Source of the DNA: Candidatus Bathyarchaeota archaeon
GTDB taxonomy: Archaea; Thermoproteota; Bathyarchaeia; Bathyarchaeales; Bathycorpusculaceae
Assembly (NCBI GenBank): GCA_022865885.1
Contig: JALHSQ010000127.1
Location: forward strand, 150,943-214,942
Length of the DNA stretch: 64,000 nucleotides
Reading direction: 5' to 3'
Positions 1 to 8,636 of this stretch are shown in pieces. The translations under genes were made by a program, and so were the position numbers. Below the pieces are notes generated by a model. The model did no database searches. It saw only the letters and a program-made list of their open reading frames with translations, and was not told the DNA's origin. The first letter of the stretch is position 1, and the number at the start of each line of letters is the position of its first letter.

Positions 1-107
1 CGCAACTCCTCATTGACGGGTAGTCTGCTTACTCGGACAATATAACATTTTGCGGGATAACGTGTATCGAAATTTCAAAGAGAAAATTAGCGCAGTTGAA
101 TTAATGA

Positions 108-125
108 GAGACGGCTGGTCGTCTC
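108..125 (-). terminator. possible hairpin downstream of argS
   Basis: A 6-bp perfect inverted repeat (GAGACG/CGTCTC with a 6-nt loop) lies 15 nt beyond the argS stop. On the minus strand it is followed by a modestly T-rich stretch. It could end the argS transcript, but archaeal termination usually relies on U-runs and none is strong here. The rest of bases 1-139 shows no gene. Confidence 0.25.
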
Positions 126-139
126 CTGCTGCTGCTTTT

Positions 140-2116
140 TCACATTCTTTCGGGTGCCACAATGCCGACCAAGTTTAGTCCGTTTCGCAGAACGACTCGG
201 ACAGCATCTGTCAACGCGAGTCTTGCTTTGCTCAGTTCCTTGGTTTCTGCTCTTATTACAGGCAGAGCGTTGTAAAACGTGTTGAACTTGTCTGAGAGCA
301 TGTTTGCATAGTCGGCTATCAGGTTGGGTTTAAGGTATTCGGCTGCTTCGATGAACGTGTCTGGGAACGTGGCCAGCTTCAGGATGATGGCATGTTCCAA
401 CTTCTCCTTCAGGAGTTTGCAGTTTGGTTTTTCAGGTTTCTCTTCAGCTTTGCGTAGGATGCTGCAGGCTCTTGCATGCGTATACTGGATGTATGGTGCA
501 CTGTTCTGTTCAAAGTTCAGTACTCTGTCCCACGTGAACACAACAGGTTTTGACGTGTCCACGCTGATCAGCGCGTATCGTACTGCGCCGATTCCCACGA
601 AGTCTGCAATCCTCTGTTTTTCCTTTTCTGACAGATCTGGGGAGCGCTTCGAAACCTCTTCGTAGGCTCGTTTTACTGCTTCGTCCATTACTTCGTCGAA
701 TGTTACGTAGTGGCCTCTCCTGCTTGACATCTTGTATCCTGGGAGTGTGACAAGATTGTAGGCGAAGTGAACAAGGTTCTCAGCTTGCTCTCTATAACCT
801 AAGGCGTGCAAAGCGATTTTTAGCTGCAGTTGAGCTAGACTTTGCTCCATGCCTATGACGTTGATGAGTTTGTCTGCTCTCTTGAACTTCCACAGGCTGT
901 AGGCAACGTCTCGTGTTGTATAGAGTGTTGTTCCATCGGCACGCATAAGCGTTAGAGGTGGCACTTCCTGCTCTTCTCTGAGGCCAAGCTTCGTTTTCAA
1001 GTCAAGTTTCTGAATGACTTTCTCAGCGTCGAACTCTAGGACGCCGCCCTCTTCAAACACGTATGGCGACTTCTCCAGTTCTTGTAGTACATCGTTGACG
1101 CTGCCGTTCCACACGAAATCGCCTTCCCAGTCCCACGAGTCGTAGGAAACGCCTATTCTACTCAGTGTTTCCCTAAAGCCTTCTAAGCATAGCTCGCTGA
1201 CTTTTCTTATGAGCTGCTTGGCTTCTTCGTTTTGCGCTTCATATGCCCGGTTTAGCTTGTTGATTGAGTCTTCAGGATTCTTGTCTTCGTCTATTCTTTT
1301 CAGAAGGTTTTCGAAGAGTTGTGGATATTTGTCTTTCAGTTCAGCCGCAATCGAGACCCACTCGTCTAGGTTCTTGTTGATTTTGGCGATCTCGTCTTCA
1401 GCCTGGGCCTTTTTAGCATTTTCAAGCTCGTTTTTCAGTCGGTTGATTTCGACTATGCAACTTGTGGTCGTGTAGATTTCGCCAATCAGGTGATCTGGTT
1501 TTCCTTTTGGTTCTGGTTTGTCTAGTTTCATGTAGCCGTAGGCGATGACTGAGGATTGGCGGCCGACATCGTCAATGTAGTAGTGGCGCGAGACCGTGTG
1601 TCTTCTCGCTGCGAGTAGTCTGGCGATCGTGTCGCCAAGCATGGGGTTGCGGGCTTGTCCTATGTGTATTGGGTGGAGCGGGTTGACGCTTGTGTGTTCC
1701 ACGATTATCTTTAGCGGTTTGTCTGCTTCAACTAAGCCATATTTCATGTCTAACTGTTCAATGGCTCTTATTGTCAGATCTGAGAACTTGCTGAAGTCAA
1801 CATGAAAGTTCACGTAGCCACCGACGGGGACGACCTGCTCAATTAGGGAGAACTTCGACTTGTTTGCTGCCTTAGCGACTGTCGTGGCTATGCTTGGAGG
1901 TTTCTTGCCTAGTTGTTTTGCGAGTTCGAAACATGATGAAGAAGCAAGTTGACCAAATTCAGGGTTTACTGGTTTTTCGAGCGGTATTCTAGTCATCTTG
2001 GCCTTCGGGAAAGCCTCTCTTAGTGCGATCTCTAGGATAGTCTCGCATTCCTTTCGAAATGCGTCAAATGGGTTCGATGACGTCATCAGTTTCACTCTCC
2101 GACGTGTTGAAGACAT
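140..2116 (-). CDS. argS: arginyl-tRNA synthetase
   Basis: Class I aminoacyl-tRNA synthetase that charges tRNA-Arg. The 658-residue product starts with the ArgS-specific N-terminal domain. The HIGH-type signature appears as HPIHIGQARN at about 148-157, and the KMSKS-type loop as KMSSRRG at about 462-468. The C-terminal DALR-type anticodon-binding helical domain ends APERM, typical of the family. An ATG at codon 11 (MTSSNPF) is an alternative start that better matches usual N-termini. Between about 215 and 305 there is a charged, coiled-coil-like insertion. It is divergent from the deacetylase-fold gene at 2190, and the intergenic space is very short. Confidence 0.95.
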   Translation of the reverse strand: MSSTRRRVKLMTSSNPFDAFRKECETILEIALREAFPKAKMTRIPLEKPVNPEFGQLASSSCFELAKQLGKKPPSIATTVAKAANKSKFSLIEQVVPVGGYVNFHVDFSKFSDLTIRAIEQLDMKYGLVEADKPLKIIVEHTSVNPLHPIHIGQARNPMLGDTIARLLAARRHTVSRHYYIDDVGRQSSVIAYGYMKLDKPEPKGKPDHLIGEIYTTTSCIVEINRLKNELENAKKAQAEDEIAKINKNLDEWVSIAAELKDKYPQLFENLLKRIDEDKNPEDSINKLNRAYEAQNEEAKQLIRKVSELCLEGFRETLSRIGVSYDSWDWEGDFVWNGSVNDVLQELEKSPYVFEEGGVLEFDAEKVIQKLDLKTKLGLREEQEVPPLTLMRADGTTLYTTRDVAYSLWKFKRADKLINVIGMEQSLAQLQLKIALHALGYREQAENLVHFAYNLVTLPGYKMSSRRGHYVTFDEVMDEAVKRAYEEVSKRSPDLSEKEKQRIADFVGIGAVRYALISVDTSKPVVFTWDRVLNFEQNSAPYIQYTHARACSILRKAEEKPEKPNCKLLKEKLEHAIILKLATFPDTFIEAAEYLKPNLIADYANMLSDKFNTFYNALPVIRAETKELSKARLALTDAVRVVLRNGLNLVGIVAPERM

Positions 2117-2189
2117 TCTAGACTTTTAAAACATGAAGTTGTATTTTAACCTGAGAATCACCAGTTTACTTGGAACGAGCGTCGCAATT

Positions 2190-3035
2190 ATGAAAACAAA
2201 GATGATCTTCTCCGGCAAGTGTCTGAGTTACGGGCAATGGCATGTTGAAGGCCCTGAAAGAGTCAGGAAGGCTCATGACATTCTGAAGCAGAAGGGCTAT
2301 GAGTTCTTGACTCCTGATCCTGCAACTGAAGAGGATTTGCTTAGAGTTCACGATGTGGAGTATGTTTGGAATCTTAAGAAGAGTTTAATTGAAGATCCTG
2401 ATACTCCTGCTTTTGAAAACATTTACGAGTATGCGCGGCTCTCAGCAGGCGGGGCGATATTGGCTGCAAAGATTCACGGATTCGCTTTGATGAGGCCGCC
2501 GGGTCACCATGCCGGCAGGTATGGCGCTGCGCTAGGAGCATACACGAGAGGGTTCTGCTATCTTAACAACATTGCAGTTGCAGTTAGACACCTTGACAAG
2601 CCGACGCTGATTCTTGATATTGATGGCCATCATGGAAATGGAACACAGGAAATTTTCATGGGCGACGAGAAGGTGACTTATGTTTCTCTGCATCGACATC
2701 CGAATTATCCGGGCACTGGGATAGCTTCTGAAGGAAACTGTCTGAATTTTCCCTTGCCGCCAGATTGCGGGGATGAAGCCTATTTGAGAACTCTGGATGA
2801 AGCTTTGGGCAAGATAGACGTTGATCGATTTGAAGTGGTAGCTGTTTCAGCAGGATTCGATCAGCACGCCGGAGACTTAGCCTCACTCGGTTTAACGGAC
2901 AAATGCTATGGGGAAATCGGAAAGAGGATTACAGCATTGGACAGGCCAACATTCTTTGTGCTGGAAGGCGGATACTCTGGCGAGAACGTTGGAAAAGACA
3001 TAGACAGACTCCTGAGGGCCTTTGAAAGATCCTGA
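2190..3035 (+). CDS. histone deacetylase superfamily amidohydrolase
   Basis: Zinc-dependent deacetylase of the HDAC / AcuC / acetylpolyamine amidohydrolase superfamily. The motifs are RPPGHHAG (catalytic His pair), DIDGHHGNGT (Zn-ligating Asp and His), SAGFDQHAGD (second Asp ligand) and LEGGYS (catalytic Tyr loop), all in family order. I chose the ATG at 2190 because the longer frame from 2133 adds 19 residues not expected in the family; another ATG lies at 2199. Substrate is unknown: acetyl-lysine on chromatin proteins, acetylpolyamines or small metabolites are all possible. A second paralogue lies at 23391-24455. Confidence 0.85.
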   Translation: MKTKMIFSGKCLSYGQWHVEGPERVRKAHDILKQKGYEFLTPDPATEEDLLRVHDVEYVWNLKKSLIEDPDTPAFENIYEYARLSAGGAILAAKIHGFALMRPPGHHAGRYGAALGAYTRGFCYLNNIAVAVRHLDKPTLILDIDGHHGNGTQEIFMGDEKVTYVSLHRHPNYPGTGIASEGNCLNFPLPPDCGDEAYLRTLDEALGKIDVDRFEVVAVSAGFDQHAGDLASLGLTDKCYGEIGKRITALDRPTFFVLEGGYSGENVGKDIDRLLRAFERS

Positions 3036-3418
3036 CCTTACTCGTGCATTCTGCCTGTCGACAGCGTGGTTTCTGGCTGGCCGCAGGAATTTGCTCTCAG
3101 ACCCAAGGTGGCGAAGTCACCTGTACGATATCTCCTCCACTATATTCTGAGAACAGATGAGCAGTGTGTTAAAGGAGAAAGAACTTGATCATGATCTCTA
3201 ACGCGTGATAGGGAGGAGAATCCCTTTTTCTGAACATAGTAGGTTCATGTTGACCGCATTCGTGGAGGGATTCTGTCAGATTCTCTGTTCTCAAGAATGT
3301 GCCTGCGATTTCAACGAAGTCAGACTGTGTGGCTCGCATTTGCGCGTTTTGCATGTGGATAAAATATGAAAAAGGTTATTTTTGGTTGAAGCACCTTTCA
3401 GCTTGGGAAGGACAGATT

Positions 3419-3757
3419 TTGACTCTCAAGTTTCGGTGTTTACTGCTCAGTGATGCCAGGTGGCTGACTGAAAATGCGAATGATCCGCAAGCCGCAAAGT
3501 ACGCTATTGACGTTTTTCCTATGGCTGGTCATGAAATTGAAGAATGGCTAAAGAGAGATTTTGAGGAGAAGAGTAGCAGGTATATCGTGGCTGAGCTGGA
3601 CGGTGAGCCGGCGGGTTTCGTGAGGTTGTCGTTTCGCTCTGAACTCAGAAGAGATCGGCATGTAGTGTGGCTTGGAATAGCTGTAAGGCGCGCGCACTTC
3701 GATTTGTTACAAGTCCATGGACTTCTGAGGAATGCGTTTACGTTTCTATTATCCTGA
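3419..3757 (+). pseudogene. truncated GNAT acetyltransferase (N-terminal part)
   Basis: The frame reads as the first two thirds of a GNAT N-acetyltransferase: an N-terminal helix region, then SRYIVAELDGEPAGFVRLSF and HVVWLGIAVRRAH. The last would lead into the acetyl-CoA pyrophosphate-binding motif. At exactly that point similarity is lost and the frame ends after about 20 unrelated residues, so motif A and the C-terminal half are missing. The start (TTG near 3419) is a guess. The gene cannot encode a working enzyme as it stands. Bases 3036-3418 show nothing recognisable. Confidence 0.6.
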
Positions 3758-3843
3758 AATTGTTACAGTTGGGTAGAGAAAAAAGAGCAAATGGAAGTTT
3801 TCCTGCTCAAGTTTTACCCTTTAGCGCGCCAGGCGCCCAACTT

Positions 3844-4137
3844 TTACGCAAACAGAAATCCCAGCGCGAGGCCGATCAGGAATGTAATGGAAGAATAGGG
3901 TAGGACGTTGAGCCATCCGCTTCCGACATCGTAGAGTTTAGGCAAAAACTTCATGGCCTCATCGAAAAGGCCGGGGAAGGTCAAGCTCAGGACTCCTGTC
4001 GCGACGAGGACTATGATGAGTGCGACAACGACTATTAGAAGCTTCGCAGCTTTCTTAATCACGGCACCTACCAGCAAGCCTATGATAAATGGCATAACAA
4101 TTGGAAGCAGCCAAGCGATCTCGGGTGGAATTGACAT
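3844..4137 (-). CDS. small multi-spanning membrane protein
   Basis: A 97-residue protein made almost entirely of hydrophobic helices. Three segments are visible at about residues 7-28 (WLLPIVMPFIIGLLVGAVI), 32-52 (LLIVVVALIIVLVATGVL) and 78-97 (SSITFLIGLALGFLFA), with a short KK stretch between the first two. I do not recognise the family. It stands alone, convergent with the GNAT remnant. It is probably real given the clean amphipathic layout and ATG start. Confidence 0.65.
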   Translation of the reverse strand: MSIPPEIAWLLPIVMPFIIGLLVGAVIKKAAKLLIVVVALIIVLVATGVLSLTFPGLFDEAMKFLPKLYDVGSGWLNVLPYSSITFLIGLALGFLFA

Positions 4138-4423
4138 TGTTCTCCCAAAACCTACTCTTTTTATCTACAAAACGTTTCGGAAACTCTTATATAAGATTTT
4201 TGCCCCAGTCGGCACGAGCTATTCTTCTTTCAAAACGATCACTCAACTTCGATCTTGGGAATACGACGCCTCTGATGAGACAATGCACACGCGCGCCACA
4301 TTTCTTCCGATGTCGTCTGATTACATGACACGGTTCATCTTCTAGGCATTCTATCAGGAGCACTTAAGCCCAAAGCTTAAAGCATGTGCTTCAAATAACG
4401 TATTTTCAAAAAGGGAGGGAAAA

Positions 4424-4720
4424 ATGAGGATGAAAAGCAAAGAGTTTATGGACAAAGACGTTTATGCTGAAGACGAGAAAATAGGCCAAGTCAAAGAAAT
4501 CGGAATAGACCCAGAAAATTGGAAAGTGACTCATCTTGAAGTCGAATTGACCAAGGATGTGGCTGAATCTGTGCTTGGTGCAAAGAAAGGCGGAGTACGA
4601 AACATGTTGGCCACTTCAGCCCTAGAGAAAGGGATTGCACGCTGGACAGACAGAGGGCTAAACATAAAGGTCTCAAAAGCACAACTTCACATGTACCTAA
4701 AACCAGTAGTCGAAACTTAG
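4424..4720 (+). CDS. PRC-barrel domain protein
   Basis: A 98-residue single-domain protein of the PRC-barrel superfamily, small beta-barrels found in RimM, the photosynthetic reaction centre H subunit and many archaeal proteins. The family start is visible as a short strand, a DKDVYAEDEKIGQVKEIGID turn region, and then WKVTHLEVELTKDVAE. A strong Shine-Dalgarno sequence (GGGAGGG) precedes the ATG; the ATG at 4430 is an alternative. It is followed at 15 nt by the tiny DUF5670 membrane protein, so the two are probably co-transcribed. Function is unknown; some archaeal PRC-barrel proteins act in division or RNA binding. Confidence 0.85.
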   Translation: MRMKSKEFMDKDVYAEDEKIGQVKEIGIDPENWKVTHLEVELTKDVAESVLGAKKGGVRNMLATSALEKGIARWTDRGLNIKVSKAQLHMYLKPVVET

Positions 4721-4734
4721 TTGGGGAGTTGGCT

Positions 4735-4905
4735 ATGGATACGTTTTGGACGATTGTTATCATTCTCGTGATACTGTGGGCAGTGGGATTCTTTGCTCTA
4801 CCTGGCGTAGGTGAATTGATACACATACTGCTTGTGATTGCCGTAATTGTGGTAGTCTATCGGCTTTTGACTGGAAGACACATCTTGAGTGGAGAAAAAA
4901 GATAG
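4735..4905 (+). CDS. lmo0937/DUF5670 family small membrane protein
   Basis: A 56-residue product starting at ATG 4735 behind GGGGAG. It has two hydrophobic helices (about 4-23 and 29-46) linked by GVGELIHILLVIAVI and a short basic tail with RLLTGRH. This layout, including the central G-x-L-I-H-I-L-L-V-I-A block and the terminal R-x-L-x-x-G-R, matches the DUF5670 (lmo0937) family of tiny membrane proteins, which in bacteria are often general-stress proteins. It lies directly after the PRC-barrel gene, suggesting a bicistronic stress or envelope unit. Confidence 0.75.
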   Translation: MDTFWTIVIILVILWAVGFFALPGVGELIHILLVIAVIVVVYRLLTGRHILSGEKR

Positions 4906-5017
4906 CGTTCACAGACACGATCGCCCCTCCAATAACTCGCGCGCCCTGGATTCACTGACTTCAATGCCTTCTATTAACCTTATTTCTCATTTGTTTGTAG
5001 AACTCCAGAAAAGGTAG

Positions 5018-5278
5018 ACTTTTGTCTGCATCAGGTTTGAAGAGATTCTGGTTGACGCGATACAGGAACCTGACAAAACGGCTGAATCACTTGTTTCCGC
5101 AATCAAAAGCTTCAAGGAAAGGTGCGGTTACAACAAGATATTCGCCTACGTGCCCGAAACCAGCACTGTTGTGACAGGGGCACTTGAAAAAGAAGGGTTT
5201 AAGAAAACAGGAGTAATGAAAGGCAACTATTTCGCCGACGGATATTACGTGAATACGGCGGCATACACGTTTCCATGA
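5018..5278 (+). pseudogene. GNAT acetyltransferase C-terminal remnant
   Basis: An open stretch with no usable start codon after an in-frame TAG. It encodes a GNAT C-terminal half: FKERCGYNKIFAYVPETS, then GALEKEGFKKTGVMKGNYF and YYVNTAAYTF, typical of strands beta5-beta7 of the fold. The N-terminal half and the acetyl-CoA loop are absent. It may be the displaced tail of a gene like the N-terminal fragment at 3419-3757, but the join cannot be shown. Confidence 0.55.
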
Positions 5279-5439
5279 CTGTCATAGTTACAATGGGTTC
5301 TATCTAGACCTCGCATTGATTCAAAATCGATCTCCTACACCATCCAGTTCTTAGAAGAAGCCAAATAGAGCGAAAACCGCGCACCGTGGGATCATTTCCG
5401 GTGAAGACCCATAGGGCCTGATTTGTTTCATGAAAGTTG

Positions 5440-5518
5440 TGGCGGGCCCGCTGGGATTTGAACCCAGGATCTCCGGCTCCGCAGGCCAGTGTCCTAATCC
5501 GGCCTAGACTACGGGCCC
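5440..5518 (-). tRNA. tRNA-Arg (anticodon GCG)
   Basis: Complete cloverleaf on the minus strand. The acceptor GGGCCCG pairs with CGGGCCC. The D-arm carries GG in its loop, the anticodon stem is CTGGC/GCCGG with loop CTGCGGA (anticodon GCG, reading CGC/CGU), and the T-arm is CTGGG-TTCAAAT-CCCAG. A genome-encoded GCCA follows the acceptor. No intron. Its 5' end lies 22 bases from the integrase-tail chimera at 5541, so its promoter probably overlaps that remnant. Confidence 0.93.
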
Positions 5519-5540
5519 TTTTGGAGGGACTATACCCCTC

Positions 5541-6011
5541 CTATTTGCGCTTCTTGAATAGTTTGAGCCCTTCTATATCTATTACGTAGTCAAAGCCTGA
5601 CTCGATCAGTTGGCTTGCTTCGTTGACGGTTTTTGCGACTTTGTATGTGTATTCGTCTTCTGTGAGGTTTATGAGTTGGGTGTACATGAGGGTTGTTTTG
5701 ATGTTTCTGTGGCCTAGGAACTGCATGACGTTCAACGCGCCAAGCTGAGCAAGCTCATTAGAAACGGTAAGCAGCCGCACGCTCGCCTGCCGATAAATCT
5801 GCTCATAACGATTAACAACCTTCAACAAGACTCGCTCATGATCCACCACACTCTGCACGACAGGCTGCCACGCCGCACGACTTTCAAAATCACTGTACAC
5901 AGTACGCCTAGAACACCCTACCTTCTGGCTAAGCTCCTTCACAATCTCAGCCTGAGAAAAGCCCAAACCTTCAAGCTTCAGCAATTCCAAACGCCTAGAA
6001 ATCGCATCCAC
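5541..6011 (-). pseudogene. chimeric HTH protein fused to tyrosine-integrase C-terminus
   Basis: The 156-residue frame is a join of two unrelated pieces. Residues 1 to about 90 look like a mobile-element HTH protein (LELLKLEGLGFSQAEIVKEL, GCSRRTVYSDFE). Residues about 93-156 are the last third of an archaeal tyrosine recombinase, with box III FLGHRNIKTTLMYTQL (the HxxR-type His and the nucleophilic Tyr region) and the C-terminal tail ending EGLKLFKKRK. The integrase lacks its core-binding domain and first catalytic Arg. The same tail type, also broken, occurs at 60442-60703. This is best read as a deletion scar of an integrated element next to tRNA-Arg; whether the fusion is expressed is unknown. 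Confidence 0.7.
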
Positions 6012-6307
6012 ACTCGCCTACCCCCTTCAAATTGCAACTTTCCTTCAATTCCTCCAACCGCATCAACCATCTGGAAGGACTCAAAACACCGCAAAGCTTG
6101 GCTCAGCAAATTAGCCGTCCAAGAGACACCGTAAAACTAGACAACAATATTTCTGTAGACGCCAACAAATAAAAGACTTGTCATTGCACCGAGGCAACTA
6201 GACTTCTTTGGGAAATGAAGAAAACAGATGTTTTGGAAGCAGGCTTGACGCCTCTTTTGGCCGCGTTTGCAGTCGAGCACTGCGCTGGCAGTTAATCCTA
6301 GGAAATT

Positions 6308-7102
6308 TCAGTGTTTGATTACTACAACGGTAACACCAGGATTGTTTTTCTCTATATCTAAGACGTATTCACGCATCTTTCTAATTACCGATATGTCATA
6401 AACGACGAATAAAGTATACTGATATCTTAGCTTGTAGGCTATAATGTCAGCGTTCATTTCATCGATGATCTTCCTCTCATAAGCCGAGGAATTGCATAAC
6501 TTAACGTCAATTGCCATGCTCAATTCTTCTGAAGTAAAATCTGGGATGTATGATTTCGTTGAATACGGAATACTGACTTGTTCTCTCTCGAATCGATACT
6601 TCTTCAACGCCAATAGATCTTCCAGATGATCTTGGATCTTTCTCTCGCTATCGGGGCATTCACGTACTAAGCGTCTCAAGTCATCTCTTACGTCATCAAC
6701 GAGTTGGGAGACAAAGTTTTTAGTGGACATTTGCATTGTCTTCTGATGTTTCGGTGGTTCTTGATCATAGAAGAGCTTCAAACTCCTTTTCACGGCAGGC
6801 AAATCCTGTTTAAGAAGATCATCAGCATTGCTCTTTAGCATAGAAAAGTCCCTGTCTTTTGAGTAATAATAATCGACAAAATGAAGATGCCGGTTAATCG
6901 GCTCGAAATCCTTTTTATCGAAATCCTCGGGCAACATGTCGATCAATGTCTCCTTTATCCAATTCAGCTTTCCAAGTTTGATAATGATCTCTTGTTTAGA
7001 AGAATGGCCAATGGATGAAACGACATCATGTATTCCCTCTGTCAGCTTGTCTATCAGGCTGTCAACGGCAGCAATGTATAGAACGGACAAGTCGCGAGGC
7101 AT
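6308..7102 (-). CDS. PD-(D/E)XK nuclease-like protein
   Basis: About 264 residues from ATG 7102; the frame is open further upstream, but those residues are low-complexity and unlike a domain. The N-terminal half is helical. The C-terminal part has the core of a PD-(D/E)XK nuclease fold: a YIPDFT turn (Asp), then MAIDVKLC (D-x-K) about 15 residues later, an ADIIAYKLRY helix and a LFVVYD strand. This pattern is shared with restriction-like or anti-phage accessory nucleases found singly on archaeal chromosomes. No methylase, ATPase or helicase partner is adjacent, so a role in defence is only an inference. Confidence 0.65.
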   Translation of the reverse strand: MPRDLSVLYIAAVDSLIDKLTEGIHDVVSSIGHSSKQEIIIKLGKLNWIKETLIDMLPEDFDKKDFEPINRHLHFVDYYYSKDRDFSMLKSNADDLLKQDLPAVKRSLKLFYDQEPPKHQKTMQMSTKNFVSQLVDDVRDDLRRLVRECPDSERKIQDHLEDLLALKKYRFEREQVSIPYSTKSYIPDFTSEELSMAIDVKLCNSSAYERKIIDEMNADIIAYKLRYQYTLFVVYDISVIRKMREYVLDIEKNNPGVTVVVIKH

Positions 7103-7233
7103 ACATAACCCTCTCGATTTGGCAGATTTATTTCTTTGTGCAAAGAAGTGCCAGAAGGAATTCGCAGCAAACGAGAAAACGTCCCCCTGAAAACTGTGAA
7201 AGGCCCTTTTTTTCCTCTGAATCAATCAACCTA

Positions 7234-7662
7234 ATGCACCTAGACGAGTCACTGGCACCATTTGCAGCTGCGTGGGGACTCAAAAGAGCCGGGCATAAGG
7301 TAAATCATGCCACAAGGGAAGCGCTTAATCTCTGTCTTCGAGAGGGAAGGGTAATTCTCAAAGAGAACTTCCTTTGGCCAACCGGACTTCTGAAAGTGGA
7401 TGTTCGCGTTCCCGTTCCAGGCGTGCCAGAATCGATGAGGAAACCTGAATACATTCCGCCTGAAGAAATTGAAAGCGCGATGAGATTAGTTGCTCAATAC
7501 GCCTTTGGCATAAGTATCGAATCACTCATAGTTGAAACTGCGAGAGTGTTTGGTATCAACCACACAGGTGGAAAGGTTAGGGAAAGAGTTCTTGAGGCTT
7601 ACAAGAAACTGTTGCGAGAAAGAAAACTCACATGCACAAATGATATCGTCACTTCTCCTTAA
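7234..7662 (+). pseudogene. DUF3320-like fragment of a large helicase
   Basis: A frame from ATG 7234 encodes about 142 residues. Its C-terminal part (IPPEEIESAMRLVAQYAFG, VETARVFGINHTGGKVRERV) looks like DUF3320, a domain normally at the extreme C-terminus of very large superfamily 1 helicases that also carry DUF4011. No helicase motifs lie upstream; the opposite strand there holds the nuclease gene. This is therefore either a severed 3' end or a stand-alone DUF3320 protein. Its last 14 bases overlap the MFS remnant. Confidence 0.5.
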
Positions 7663-7915
7663 GCGCAACAGTAGACCAACGCGCTTGAGGTGCCTTCAAG
7701 TCATTCTTTGAAGCCAAAGCTAGAGAACCCATAAGCCCTATTATTCCCAAGATTGTTTCGGTGGCTCCAAGATTAAGAACGTACAAAGCATAGCATGTTG
7801 CAGGGACTTCTCCAGCGAAATCAATCAAGATCCATCTGATAACTATTATTGCATAGTTACCTTCTATGAAGGAAAACTCTTCTAAGAGTCTCTCCCCAAC
7901 GTCATGCTTGCTCAC
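7649..7915 (-). pseudogene. N-terminal remnant of a major facilitator transporter
   Basis: The 88-residue frame begins like an MFS transporter: a cytosolic lead, a first helix (YAIIVIRWILIDFAGEVPA), the loop and a second helix (LNLGATETILGIIGLMGSL). In a true MFS protein about ten more helices would follow. Here the frame passes into a charged unrelated tail and ends. Bases 7916-8057 contain nothing that continues it. Confidence 0.55.
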
Positions 7916-8057
7916 TTCTTGGAAGTAAAGAGACTGAACAGCCTAATTTGATGTTCTGGAAAAAGGTGGCCAGCTCCTTGACCCATATCCGGTAAGGCCA
8001 TCGCGAGTACGAGTAATGCATGGTTCCTTTTCAAGCGTGTGCTGAACTGGGTTCTCG

Positions 8058-8636
8058 CTACTCAAGCTTGTACCGCATTATTGTCCTTTTCTTGGAGGTA
8101 GAACCGCAATCCGTAAACCCTGCCTTCTGGAACATGGAGGCAAGACCTGTGTAAATGTTTGTGTCGTGCTGTTTTTCACTGGAACGATTTGGATAGCCTT
8201 CAATAATCTTGATCCCTTGCTTTCCAGCATATTTGATAGCAGCTTCCAGCAGCTTAGCTGCCATACCTTTTTGTCTAAAGGGTTTAGCCACGAAAAAGCA
8301 TACTACGGACCAGACTGGCTGTCTGTCTGTGCGTTTCAGCGTTCTAGATCTTTCAAGTCTGTGGAATTCCTCTCTTGGAGATATCGAGCACCAACCGATT
8401 GGCTGCCCATCAGAATATTCCATTATGCCTGGAACTCTCCCTTGGCTCACGATGGTTTTCAGGGCTTCTTTTCTGTCGCTGCCTTTTCTTTTCTCCCATT
8501 CAGATGATGAGAGCCTCCACCACATGCACCAGCATGATCTGCATATGCTGTCTTCTCCAAAAAGCTTCTCAATGTCTTTCCATCTCTCCGAAGTCAAAGG
8601 GTGAAACGTCAGATCCATTTCTGATTCTCCGCCCAC
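8058..8636 (-). CDS. GNAT family N-acetyltransferase
   Basis: A full-length, 192-residue GNAT protein. The centre has WSVVCFFVAKPFRQKGMAAK, combining the beta4 strand with the Q/RxxGxA acetyl-CoA pyrophosphate loop. It is followed by LLEAAIKYAGKQGIKIIEGYP (helix and beta5) and GLASMFQKAGFTDCG (the late GNAT helix and strand). The N-terminal part has CRSCWCMWWR, a Cys/Trp-rich block seen in a GNAT subfamily common in archaea and Firmicutes. Starts at 8636 and 8618 are both possible. Substrate unknown. It is intact in a neighbourhood of mostly broken genes. Confidence 0.8.
   Translation of the reverse strand: MGGESEMDLTFHPLTSERWKDIEKLFGEDSICRSCWCMWWRLSSSEWEKRKGSDRKEALKTIVSQGRVPGIMEYSDGQPIGWCSISPREEFHRLERSRTLKRTDRQPVWSVVCFFVAKPFRQKGMAAKLLEAAIKYAGKQGIKIIEGYPNRSSEKQHDTNIYTGLASMFQKAGFTDCGSTSKKRTIMRYKLE

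Noticed and set aside
324..1805. Several plus-strand frames opposite argS
   Set aside because: They are antisense to a well-conserved synthetase, show Ser/Phe/Leu-rich composition typical of reverse-frame shadows, and have no ribosome sites.
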